NCBI GenBank assembly: GCA_965178525.1
Contig: CBCXVS010000177.1
Coordinates: forward strand, 1-16,292
Reading direction: 5' to 3'
From: CBCXVS01 sp965178525
GTDB taxonomy: Bacteria; Tectomicrobia; Entotheonellia; Entotheonellales; Entotheonellaceae
DNA: 16,292 nt
Position 1 is the stretch's first letter. Each line of letters starts with the position of its first letter. A program made the position numbers and the translations under genes. Shown here piece by piece: positions 1-6,878 of the stretch. The notes beneath the pieces were generated by a model. It was not told the origin of the DNA. It ran no database searches and saw nothing but the letters and a program-made list of their open reading frames with translations.

Positions 1-397
1 AAAGGTCGATTCGTTTCAGGCTTTTGAGTTTTTATTTCAACAAGTTGTCGCCGAATCACGGGAGGAACTTCGGTTTAGTGAGGCGGATCGCAACTATCTC
101 GCTGCTATTTTGCCAGGTTTGTCCGCGCAAGCGGCCAAAGACAATGATATCGATCTGTTGAGCGAGCTACTGAGTTGTATAACGTATCTTGGAATGAGCG
201 AGCATGCGTTGTATGGGCTTGGCGTGCAGCTCCTGTTGGCGGCGCAGCGCCCGGATGGGGCCTGGGGAGAATACGAGCACTATCGCGACCGCGTCATCCC
301 CGCGCTTGGGCAGCCTATCGGTGATCTTGTCGATGAATTGTTCTACCTCCATACAACACTCGTTGCCTTGCGCGCTTTGACCGAAGCCTTTGAGTGA
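1..397 (+). CDS. Hypothetical helical protein, C-terminal part (5' end outside window)
   Basis: An open frame enters from the left edge (first full codon at base 2) and stops at 395-397, giving about 131 visible residues. There is no need for an internal start, so this is the 3' part of a longer gene. The visible part looks mostly alpha-helical. A stretch reading LLLAAQRPDGAWGEY resembles the Q-x-x-D-G-x-W-G turn of terpene-cyclase/prenyltransferase-like alpha/alpha repeats. It is followed by YLHTTLVALRALTEAFE, a closing helix pair. The family was not identified and no catalytic residue is evident. The gene converges on the EndoU gene with about 77 bases between the stops. The fold suggestion is inference; that it is coding is fairly secure because of the long protein-like frame. 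Confidence 0.7.
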   Translation, partial: KVDSFQAFEFLFQQVVAESREELRFSEADRNYLAAILPGLSAQAAKDNDIDLLSELLSCITYLGMSEHALYGLGVQLLLAAQRPDGAWGEYEHYRDRVIPALGQPIGDLVDELFYLHTTLVALRALTEAFE

Positions 398-474
398 AAT
401 TCAGGCTTTCCAGCAACAGCACGGTCGCCAGCCGCGCCTGCCCGATGGTGTCCGAAAGTGGGTTGCGGGTTGGA

Positions 475-1575
475 TCAACCGCGGTTGAGCGAAACCGGGG
501 AACCCGCACAATCCGGGTTCCGATCGGAAGGCGTGGCATCCGAGTAGAACGTGCGAATACCCATCTTTTGCCAGACGAAGACCGTGGTGAAGGTTTGGCC
601 ATCATCGCGGATACCCAGGAGACAGGCCGCATTGCGGGCGCCTCGGGTTGGATTGACGGCGAACGCTTGCGTCGCCGCTTTGAGAATATCGGCAGCACTG
701 AGCATGTAGCCATAGCTCTTGGCGCTGGACTGGGCAAACCCATTCGCTACGCGCATCCGCACACCGAGGGTGTACACGGACCCGGCTTTGACTTCTTCTC
801 GCGCCGTGTTGTTTGGCACGCGGCCGGCGAGCTGTTTTTCCTGCAATTCCCAGTAGCGGCCATGAAAATGCAGACCGCCGATGCGGCCGCCCCGCACGGG
901 CTCGCCACAGAAAATATGCTCAAATCCGCCCAGCTTGAACCACGCATCCGTCAGGTCGTCTAGGAAGGCATCGGGACTCGATGCCGCTGGCCGGCCGCCA
1001 TAGACCCGTCCCTCGGTAAATGTCATGACGGCTTGCAGCACGCCGGAATGGTGGCGCATCATGGCCTTGAATGCCGCCGGCGAAACTTCTGTGCCTGGTG
1101 CGCCGCAGACTTTGTTCACGGCGCGATCAAAGTTATCCAACTGCGGCGGGGGTGGGGTGATGTCGACGCGTCCCCCGACCCGGAGCCGAACGGGATTATC
1201 GTCTCGGTCAAAAAACGGCAGGAATGTCGTCTCGCTACCGCCTGTTCTGCCGCCGGCACCGGACATGTCGCCCGGACTTGCTTGCAACTGGCCGCAGGTC
1301 AGCGCCACCCATTTGCGTTGACCGCTCACGTCGATGAAGGCGTGGGTACCACCCGGCCGCCGGTTTTCGCCGAGGGCGGTGTACGTTTGGCCCACCGTCA
1401 GCGGCACGGGATTGGCGCCGGTACGGATCGAACTCGTGGCATTGCAGGCAGTCGTGACCGTGAATGTCCTTGGATTGTCAAAGAACACCTGCGTCCAGGC
1501 TTGCTGCGGTACGCTGGCAAGGAGCATCATGCCACTTAGTAGCGCTGTCATACCCATCCGGTAGAGGCTTCGCAT
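475..1575 (-). CDS. Secreted EndoU-family (XendoU-like) endoribonuclease
   Basis: A 366-residue protein. The ATG at 1575 is chosen because GGAGAG lies 9 bases upstream and it begins a signal peptide: MRSLYR, then a hydrophobic core ending near residue 28 (PQQAWT). An upstream in-frame start would bury this. Residues 30-100 form an N-terminal domain with paired cysteines; a glycine-rich linker (about 101-135) follows. Residues 145-305 carry the EndoU signature: GGFEHIFCGE (His220), GGLHF (His236) and SAKSYGY (Lys286), matching the His-His-Lys triad in order and spacing of animal XendoU (FEHVFVGE, GFHNW, K). EndoU enzymes cut RNA at uridines, leaving 2',3'-cyclic phosphate ends. It should act in the periplasm or outside the cell. 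It is the last gene of the operon, 23 bases after the preceding stop. No immunity gene is recognisable nearby. The family call rests on motifs; activity is inferred. Confidence 0.8.
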   Translation of the reverse strand: MRSLYRMGMTALLSGMMLLASVPQQAWTQVFFDNPRTFTVTTACNATSSIRTGANPVPLTVGQTYTALGENRRPGGTHAFIDVSGQRKWVALTCGQLQASPGDMSGAGGRTGGSETTFLPFFDRDDNPVRLRVGGRVDITPPPPQLDNFDRAVNKVCGAPGTEVSPAAFKAMMRHHSGVLQAVMTFTEGRVYGGRPAASSPDAFLDDLTDAWFKLGGFEHIFCGEPVRGGRIGGLHFHGRYWELQEKQLAGRVPNNTAREEVKAGSVYTLGVRMRVANGFAQSSAKSYGYMLSAADILKAATQAFAVNPTRGARNAACLLGIRDDGQTFTTVFVWQKMGIRTFYSDATPSDRNPDCAGSPVSLNRG

Positions 1576-1598
1576 CGGTTGGTTCTCTCCAGCTCGCG

Positions 1599-2699
1599 CT
1601 AATGATGGCAGCCACGCGCCGGCAGATCCCAGACGGCTTCCACGATACCCTGGCGTACCGCAATCATATGGTCCCAACGGCTGACCGTAATATCCTGCTG
1701 ACCACTGTGCAGCAGAAACTGATCGCCGATGTGGAGCGGGGTGGCGCCGTCGGTGCGCAGCACGATGTGTGCTTCATGCAGCGCTTCAACCCGCACGCCG
1801 GGCATGCCTTCGACCGCGGGCAGGACCCCGTTTGGCGAGGCCAGGGCGCGGGCGCCGACATCCCCGAGGGCGATGCCGGGCCGAGGCGTGCTGATGATGG
1901 TGCCGAGAATTTTCGCGGCGATTTGAAACGCTTCCATGTAATTGTACGAGGACGACATGAGGGCGTAGGTGCCGCCTTCGACTTCCGTCACACCGGGCAA
2001 GTCGGCGGCGACATCATACGTCCAGGTCTCTCCGGTCGATACGATTTCGACCGGAATTCCGGCGGCTTCGATGGCGTCTTTCACATCGAGGCACATCTGC
2101 ATGTAGCGCCGTCCCTCCACCTGCCGCGTGGCGTTGTCGGGACGCCCGGGCAAGGTTTGATGGCTCATGACGCCGCGGAAGGCGATCCCGGGCAACGTGG
2201 TGGCGAGCTGCGCCAAGTCGACCCCCTGAGAGACATGGCGAATCCCGGCCCGGTGCATCGAGGTGTCGACTTCGATCACCACGCCCAGGGTCACGTCGTG
2301 TTTCCGGGTGCCGGCAGACAGGTCGCGGAGATTCTGCGCATCATCAATGGCCACCTTCATATCCGCCTGCTTCGCCAGCGCACAGAGGCGGGCGATCTTG
2401 TCACGGCCGACGATCTGATTAGCAATGAAAATGTCGTCGATACCGCCTTCCACCATCACTTCCGCCTCGGCCACCTTGGCGGCACAGACGCCGCCCACCG
2501 TACCGCCGGCCCGCATCTGCATGTGCGCCAGAATGGGGGTTTTGAGGTTTTTCACATGCGGCCGCATTTTACACACGGTGTCGCGATACGTCGCCGCGAT
2601 GAGGCGGAAATTGTGCTCCAGTGCATCGAGGTCCGCAAGTAAGCAGGGGGTATCCAGATCCGTGAGGGGGGTGCCAACGAGCGGCCGGTAGGTCTCCAT
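1599..2699 (-). CDS. D-serine dehydratase / D-threonine aldolase-like PLP enzyme (DSD1 family)
   Basis: A 366-residue fold-type III PLP protein. Its start at 2699 has AAGGAG 8 bases upstream. The N-terminal alanine-racemase-type barrel holds TPLTDLDTPCLLADLDAL (about 10-26) and the cofactor motif RPHVKNLK with Lys50 as the expected Schiff-base lysine. EVDTSMHRAGI and STGETWTYD fit the barrel and phosphate-binding segments. Known relatives cleave D-threonine or dehydrate D-serine using a metal held by a C-terminal P-x-H-x-(C/D) motif. Here the aligned segment (332-336) reads SGQQD, so the histidine is Gln334 and the second ligand is Asp336. The substrate is unknown. It lies 34 bases after a degenerate paralogue and 23 bases before the EndoU gene, so all three are likely co-transcribed. 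The superfamily call is strong; the reaction is open because the metal site is altered. Confidence 0.85.
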   Translation of the reverse strand: METYRPLVGTPLTDLDTPCLLADLDALEHNFRLIAATYRDTVCKMRPHVKNLKTPILAHMQMRAGGTVGGVCAAKVAEAEVMVEGGIDDIFIANQIVGRDKIARLCALAKQADMKVAIDDAQNLRDLSAGTRKHDVTLGVVIEVDTSMHRAGIRHVSQGVDLAQLATTLPGIAFRGVMSHQTLPGRPDNATRQVEGRRYMQMCLDVKDAIEAAGIPVEIVSTGETWTYDVAADLPGVTEVEGGTYALMSSSYNYMEAFQIAAKILGTIISTPRPGIALGDVGARALASPNGVLPAVEGMPGVRVEALHEAHIVLRTDGATPLHIGDQFLLHSGQQDITVSRWDHMIAVRQGIVEAVWDLPARGCHH

Positions 2700-2733
2700 A
2701 TTGGGTCTCCTTGAGGCAACGTGACGTGGGCGG

Positions 2734-3840
2734 TTAACGATACTGTCCGCGGGCCGCAACGGGCCACACGGCCTCGACCTGGCCCTGGCGCGCCGCATAG
2801 AGGTGATCATAGAGATTTACACACGTGCCGATGTCCCAGGGCGTGAGCCAGAGCTTCTCGCCCTGGGACATCTGGGTCTCGGCATGCCCTTCGAGGCTTA
2901 AACAGCAATGTTCCGCGCTCAGCCCCGTTGCCACCACGCCGGGGATATCGCTGACCGCCGGCAGGCCGCGATCGGTCCCCACCGCTTTTTGCCCGGCGTC
3001 GGTGATGGCCGTGCCGGATTCCGGGCAGCTCGTGACGGTGGTTAACACACGCGCCGCTGGACGTAATGCAGAGCCGGGGGTATGGCCAGCGTCCATCAGG
3101 GCATAGACGCCGGCGCGTATGTCCGTGACGCCCTCCACGGCCGCGGCCTGTTCGTATGGGAGCGCGCCGCCAACGCTGACCACCCGGACGTCGAAACCGG
3201 CGTGTTGCAGGAGGCCGTGCGTCTCGATCACCGGCTCGAGATGTTGCCGCGCTGCCGCGGCCCTATCTGCCGGGTCATCTCCCTGCAGGGGCGCCGTTGT
3301 GGTCGTCACGCCCACAAAATCGAGCTGAGACGCCTGTTGCGCAGCCTGGGCCAAGGCCAGAGCCGGTTGCCCTGGCGCCACGCCACCTCGGTTCGCCCCG
3401 GTATCGATATCCACGACTACCCGGAGGGTGACGCGGTGGGCGGTGGCCGCGTCGGCTAGCCGTTGCACGTGTGTGGGATGATCGACCGACACCGTGATCG
3501 TGGCCTGACGGGCCAGGGCGCAGAGGCGAACCATTTTGGCCGGTGTGACCATGGCATTGGCTACGAGGATATCGTCAAAGCCGTGCGCCACAAAGACTTC
3601 TGCCTGTCCGAGGGTGATGACGGCAATACCGCCCACCGTGTTCCCAGCGGCAAGCTGTTTGTGCGCCAGGGCTGGGCAACCATGCGTTGAGACGAGTGGC
3701 TGGAGTTTCGCCGCGCGCTGCTGAAAGAAGGTGTGGGCGGTATGAAGATTCTGTTCCAAGACGTCGAGATCGACGACTAAGGCCGGGGTGTCGAGTTCCG
3801 TGACGGGCGTACCCACGGGCTTGAAGATGGGGCGTTCCAT
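2734..3840 (-). CDS. Degenerate DSD1-family paralogue lacking the PLP lysine (probable pseudoenzyme)
   Basis: A 368-residue homologue of the next gene, which it parallels over its full length (TPVTELDTPALVVDLDVL against TPLTDLDTPCLLADLDAL; C-terminus VEAVWPVAARG against VEAVWDLPARG). The ATG at 3840 has AGGA 8 bases upstream and opens directly onto the conserved N-terminus. The family motif RPHVKTHK has become QPLVSTHG: the Schiff-base lysine is Ser51 and the preceding Arg and His are also lost. The C-terminal metal motif P-x-H-x-C aligns without gaps with PWDIG, so neither usual ligand is kept. The frame is intact over 1.1 kb, so this is not simple decay. A regulatory, scaffold or heteromer-partner role is possible (inference). 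It is the first gene of the operon, behind the promoter at 3914-3942. Confidence 0.85.
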   Translation of the reverse strand: MERPIFKPVGTPVTELDTPALVVDLDVLEQNLHTAHTFFQQRAAKLQPLVSTHGCPALAHKQLAAGNTVGGIAVITLGQAEVFVAHGFDDILVANAMVTPAKMVRLCALARQATITVSVDHPTHVQRLADAATAHRVTLRVVVDIDTGANRGGVAPGQPALALAQAAQQASQLDFVGVTTTTAPLQGDDPADRAAAARQHLEPVIETHGLLQHAGFDVRVVSVGGALPYEQAAAVEGVTDIRAGVYALMDAGHTPGSALRPAARVLTTVTSCPESGTAITDAGQKAVGTDRGLPAVSDIPGVVATGLSAEHCCLSLEGHAETQMSQGEKLWLTPWDIGTCVNLYDHLYAARQGQVEAVWPVAARGQYR

Positions 3841-3913
3841 GCCTAGATTCCTGGTCACAGGTTGAGGTTGGTAAGGCAGCATGTCGGGTGTATTCGGTGC
3901 AACTAACAGAGGG

Positions 3914-3942
3914 ACCATAGCACACTGCCTCAGTGGCGTCTA
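3914..3942 (-). promoter_or_regulatory. Putative sigma70 promoter of the DSD1-DSD1-EndoU operon, with spacer dyad
   Basis: Read on the minus strand: -35 TAGACG (3942-3937), a 17-base spacer, then -10 TATGGT (3919-3914) preceded by TG one base upstream (extended -10). Each hexamer matches consensus at 4 of 6. The spacer holds the inverted repeat CACTG-CCT-CAGTG (3923-3935 on the plus strand), a possible repressor or activator site. The first gene's start is about 75 bases downstream. By eye only. Confidence 0.45.
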
Positions 3943-4047
3943 GCGTTGGAGATTGCGCGATGCCGGTACGGAAATAGGAGGGCGCGGACGATCAAGCTCA
4001 GAGGGCATGTTGGGATCGAGGAGGTAGCGTCGTCTTCCCATTGGGCC

Positions 4048-4080
4048 TACAATACACCATACGAGTCACGCCAAGGCGTG
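4048..4080 (+). promoter_or_regulatory. Possible -10 element and 14-bp dyad upstream of UDP-glucose dehydrogenase
   Basis: TACAAT at 4048-4053 is a fair -10, but the expected -35 position shows no good match. The inverted repeat CACGCC-AA-GGCGTG (4067-4080) lies just downstream, about where transcription would start, so it could be an operator or a 5'-UTR hairpin. The gene's start codon is 35 bases further on. Confidence 0.3.
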
Positions 4081-4114
4081 TTGCTGCGATGAGCCGAAAC
4101 TTGGAGGTATAAAT

Positions 4115-5503
4115 ATGGCAAATATCCTTTGTATTGGCGCCGGTTATGTGGGAGGTCCGACGATGGCCGTCATCGCCAAACAGTGTCCGCATCACCGCGT
4201 GGTTTTGGTCGACATTAACGCGGAACGAATTGCGGCCTGGAATTCTGAACAGCTACCTATCTATGAGCCTGGGCTCGAGGAAATTGTCTTTAGTACACGC
4301 GATAAAAACCTATTTTTCTCGACAGAAAGCGACCGGCACATAGCCGAGGCCGACATGATTTTTGTTAGCGTCAACACGCCAACCAAGACCTTTGGGCGCG
4401 GGGCCGGCCGGGCCGCGGATCTGCAGTATTGGGAGACGACGGCGCGTCAGATCTTGGAAAACTCCACCTCATCGAAAATTGTGGTAGAGAAGAGCACGTT
4501 GCCGGTTCGCACGGCCGAAGCCATGGAACGTATTTTGAACTCAAACGACAAGGGACTTTTCTTTGATGTGATCTCGAACCCCGAGTTTATGGCTGAAGGG
4601 ACGGCGATACGCGACATGCAGGAGCCGGACCGCGTTTTAATTGGCGGCCGTGAGACGTTATCGGGCCAAAAAGCGGTCCAGGCTCTGGTCGACGTCTATG
4701 CCCAGTGGGTGCCCCGTGACCAGATTATCACCGCCAATTTGTGGTCCAGTGAACTCTCTAAACTAGCAGCCAATGCCTTTCTGGCGCAACGCATCTCCTC
4801 CATCAACGCCATTTCTGCCATTTGCGAAAAGACCGAGGCCGATGTCACGGAGGTGGCGCACGTCATCGGCATGGATCGTCGTATAGGCCCGAATTTTCTG
4901 CGGGCCAGCGTCGGTTTTGGCGGCTCTTGCTTTAAAAAAGATATCCTGAACCTGGTCTATCTCTGTGAATTTTACGGCTTGGAAGACGTTGCCAAGTACT
5001 GGGAACAGGTTGTTCAAATGAATGAGTATCAGATGAGCAGCTTTGTTTCCAAGATGGTGGCCGCCATGTTTAATACCGTTGCAGAGAAACGCATCGCCCT
5101 CTTTGGCGTGGCGTTCAAAGCCCATACCAGCGATACCCGTGAATCCCCGGCCTTGACCATTTGCCGGGCACTTCTGGAAGAACGAGCCCATGTCGTGCTT
5201 TGCGACCCACACGCGCTGGACAATGCCAGATTTGCCCTCAGCGATGTGGCCGATCGGCTGGAATTCGAGCCCGATCCCTACGCGGCGGCCAAAGAGGCCC
5301 ATGCCATTGCCGTGATCACGGAATGGCCGCAATACAGGGAACTCGATTATGCCACCATCCACAAGGCGATGGTGCAGCCTGCGTTTATCTTCGATGGGCG
5401 CAACTTGCTCGATCACCAGATGCTCTATGAGATCGGGTTCAACGTCTACGCGGTCGGGAAAACACCGCGCACCCATTTTGTGAATGGGGATGCCGGCAGG
5501 TAA
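4115..5503 (+). CDS. ugd: UDP-glucose 6-dehydrogenase, animal/plant-type
   Basis: A 462-residue enzyme that oxidises UDP-glucose to UDP-glucuronate with two NAD+, feeding polysaccharide, capsule or LPS sugars in the cytoplasm. The start ATG has GGAGG 8 bases upstream. The NAD-binding GAGYVGGP is at residues 8-15. Catalytic residues of the family are present: Glu161 in FMAEGTAI, Lys216 in SSELSKLAANAF and the nucleophile Cys272 in GFGGSCFKKD. Signature blocks such as AWNS..LPIYEPGL, VNTPTKTFG, GRAADL and WSSELSKLAANAFLAQRISS match the eukaryotic-type branch more closely than the E. coli Ugd type, and the length (about 460-495 there) agrees. It is divergent from the DSD1/EndoU operon and stands alone; a nested stem structure follows its stop. 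No sugar-nucleotide partner gene is adjacent. Identification is very secure. Confidence 0.96.
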   Translation: MANILCIGAGYVGGPTMAVIAKQCPHHRVVLVDINAERIAAWNSEQLPIYEPGLEEIVFSTRDKNLFFSTESDRHIAEADMIFVSVNTPTKTFGRGAGRAADLQYWETTARQILENSTSSKIVVEKSTLPVRTAEAMERILNSNDKGLFFDVISNPEFMAEGTAIRDMQEPDRVLIGGRETLSGQKAVQALVDVYAQWVPRDQIITANLWSSELSKLAANAFLAQRISSINAISAICEKTEADVTEVAHVIGMDRRIGPNFLRASVGFGGSCFKKDILNLVYLCEFYGLEDVAKYWEQVVQMNEYQMSSFVSKMVAAMFNTVAEKRIALFGVAFKAHTSDTRESPALTICRALLEERAHVVLCDPHALDNARFALSDVADRLEFEPDPYAAAKEAHAIAVITEWPQYRELDYATIHKAMVQPAFIFDGRNLLDHQMLYEIGFNVYAVGKTPRTHFVNGDAGR

Positions 5504-5535
5504 TCCAATCCAAAAAACGTTAGGCCCATCGCTCC

Positions 5536-5628
5536 CCGTGCCGGGCGGCTCCTGTATAGCGATACAGGGCCACTCGGTCTCTGGGAGCCGCCAGCCCTCG
5601 CGCCTATCCGGATTGGCGCACGGCACGG
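5536..5628. ncRNA. Nested multi-arm inverted-repeat structure (candidate structured RNA or terminator)
   Basis: Four perfect pairings nest without conflict. Outer stem: CCGTGCCG (5536-5543) with CGGCACGG (5621-5628). Arm 1: GGCGGCT (5544-5550) with AGCCGCC (5586-5592), directly continued by the hairpin CCTGTAT-AGCG-ATACAGG (5551-5568). Arm 2: GCGCC (5600-5604) with GGCGC (5615-5619). The outer stem and arm 1 abut with no unpaired base, like a coaxially stacked multi-way junction. There is no U-run after it on the plus strand; six Ts follow at a distance on the minus strand (5512-5517). It lies in the gap between two converging genes. The strand and function are unknown; it could also be a mobile palindromic repeat. 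Confidence 0.45.
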
Positions 5629-5692
5629 CTGGAAAAGAGTATTTGGATTCCTACTCGGATCGCTAGCGAACTCATCGACCACGGTTCACGGT

Positions 5693-6727
5693 TTATACGT
5701 TATCCGTTGAGGCCGGAGCTAACGCGAGCCCGGCATCGGTGTTCCACGCCGCGCTGTAAATCGTGCCGTGGTTGGCATTGGCGGTGCGGTCGTGAGCCAC
5801 CTCACCCTCGCCTTCGTCCAGCGGCCAATAGCCGACCAAGCCGTCTTCGGCGCCGTTGAGCCGCCGGTTCATATCGGCTTGGATTTGCGCGTCGCTACGG
5901 ACGAGGTTCCAGACACGGACTTCGGCAATTTGACCGTTGAAGAAGAATTGCGGATTGCCTTCGGTGGCTCCGGCGCCAATCCGCAATGGACGTGCTCGAT
6001 TCGGCACGTATGGCTCGACTGATTCTGCTCCCAATGACCCATTGACATACAATTTCATGGTTGTCCCATCATAGGTCGCCGCCACATGAGTCCATTCATG
6101 CAACGTCAACGCCTGAGCAAACAAACTTGACCATCCTCCATTACCCGTCGTAAACTGCCAGCGATTCTCAGGCGGCGCATAGATGAAATAACCTCTACAG
6201 GGCGGATCATCGCGAGAGGTGATCGGGGACCGATGGATACCCTGACCTCCGGTGATTTTTGCCCAACAGGAGATGGTGACTTGATCCGGATTCAGAATCT
6301 GCGCGTAAGGGACTTCGATATAATCATGGGCGCCATCAAAGGCGAGGGCGCATGGTAGATGGGTCGGGGATTGGGCCGGTGGTTCCGCCTCAACCTCTGG
6401 CGGTACGATCGGAGCAGATGCCATCGGCGCATCGGATTCAACCCGTGTCGTCACGTGAATCGTGCCGCCAGTGCCGTTGCCACTCAAGTCCGCAGAGGTC
6501 TCCGGTTCCGTTGCGTCTGCAGAGGTGGCGACTTCCGACTCGGCAGCCGTGTCCGACAAAGCGGCGCCATCAAAATCGTCCGAGGCATGCTCCGTATCGG
6601 TGGCGCTGGGCGGCTCAATTTCCGGCAAAGCGCCTGACTCACCTTGCGGCGACGCTTTTGGCTTGGATTTGACAGATTCCTTTTCAAGGAACCACAATAG
6701 CAGCAGAGCGAGCAGTAGTTTGAACAT
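5693..6727 (-). CDS. Membrane-anchored or secreted LamG (concanavalin-like) domain protein
   Basis: A 344-residue protein. The ATG at 6727 is chosen because it opens a hydrophobic segment (MFKLLLALLLLWFL); upstream in-frame sequence is unlike protein. The core is short (about 11 residues) and followed by acidic and basic residues, so it may be an uncleaved anchor. Residues 20-122 are a low-complexity linker rich in Ala, Ser, Glu, Thr and Pro. Residues 126-277 form a LamG/laminin-G-like jelly roll: LAFDGAHDYIEVP, QVTISCWAKI, EWTHVAATYDGTTMKLYVNG and FNGQIAEVRVWN. A tail, GLVGYWPLDEGEG..AHDRTANANHGTI, is typical of these proteins. The domain commonly binds glycans or protein partners; no enzyme domain is attached. 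It is a single gene, converging on ugd. The domain call is secure; the ligand is unknown. Confidence 0.88.
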   Translation of the reverse strand: MFKLLLALLLLWFLEKESVKSKPKASPQGESGALPEIEPPSATDTEHASDDFDGAALSDTAAESEVATSADATEPETSADLSGNGTGGTIHVTTRVESDAPMASAPIVPPEVEAEPPAQSPTHLPCALAFDGAHDYIEVPYAQILNPDQVTISCWAKITGGQGIHRSPITSRDDPPCRGYFIYAPPENRWQFTTGNGGWSSLFAQALTLHEWTHVAATYDGTTMKLYVNGSLGAESVEPYVPNRARPLRIGAGATEGNPQFFFNGQIAEVRVWNLVRSDAQIQADMNRRLNGAEDGLVGYWPLDEGEGEVAHDRTANANHGTIYSAAWNTDAGLALAPASTDNV

Positions 6728-6848
6728 GCGATACCCTTTCTTCGTGAATCGTATGACGACGATACAGCTCTCGCCATGCCGCACCGTTCCGGCCGGATAC
6801 GGGTCGATCCTGCGGACCGGATGGTGATGTTTTCCGCGCGGCAATGAT

Positions 6849-6878
6849 CATCTATGCATCCCCCGTCGGACTTGTCAA
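6849..6878 (-). promoter_or_regulatory. Putative promoter of the LamG gene
   Basis: Read on the minus strand: a perfect -35 TTGACA (6878-6873), an 18-base spacer, then TAGATG (6854-6849), a weak -10 with 3 of 6 matches. This leaves a leader of about 115 bases before the start codon at 6727. Confidence 0.35.

Noticed and set aside
394..963. Plus-strand frame of 189 codons opposite the EndoU C-terminus
   Set aside because: It is antisense to the EndoU active-site region and has no motif support.
1464..2642. Plus-strand open frame of 392 codons opposite the DSD1-like and EndoU genes
   Set aside because: It is antisense to well-supported genes, is His/Gly/Arg-rich as expected for a shadow frame in GC-rich DNA, and has no recognisable motif or ribosome-binding site.
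2734..3840. Treating the Lys-less DSD1 paralogue as an ordinary pseudogene
   Set aside because: The frame is intact over 1.1 kb with a start, ribosome-binding site and first place in an operon; only function-specific residues have changed.
4763..5626. Minus-strand open frame of 287 codons opposite ugd
   Set aside because: It lies over a very secure gene and shows no family resemblance; its composition is that of a reverse-complement shadow.
5536..5628. tRNA or known riboswitch in the nested stem structure
   Set aside because: There is no T-arm or anticodon-arm consensus or CCA end, it lies after rather than before a gene, and arm lengths do not match a cloverleaf tRNA.
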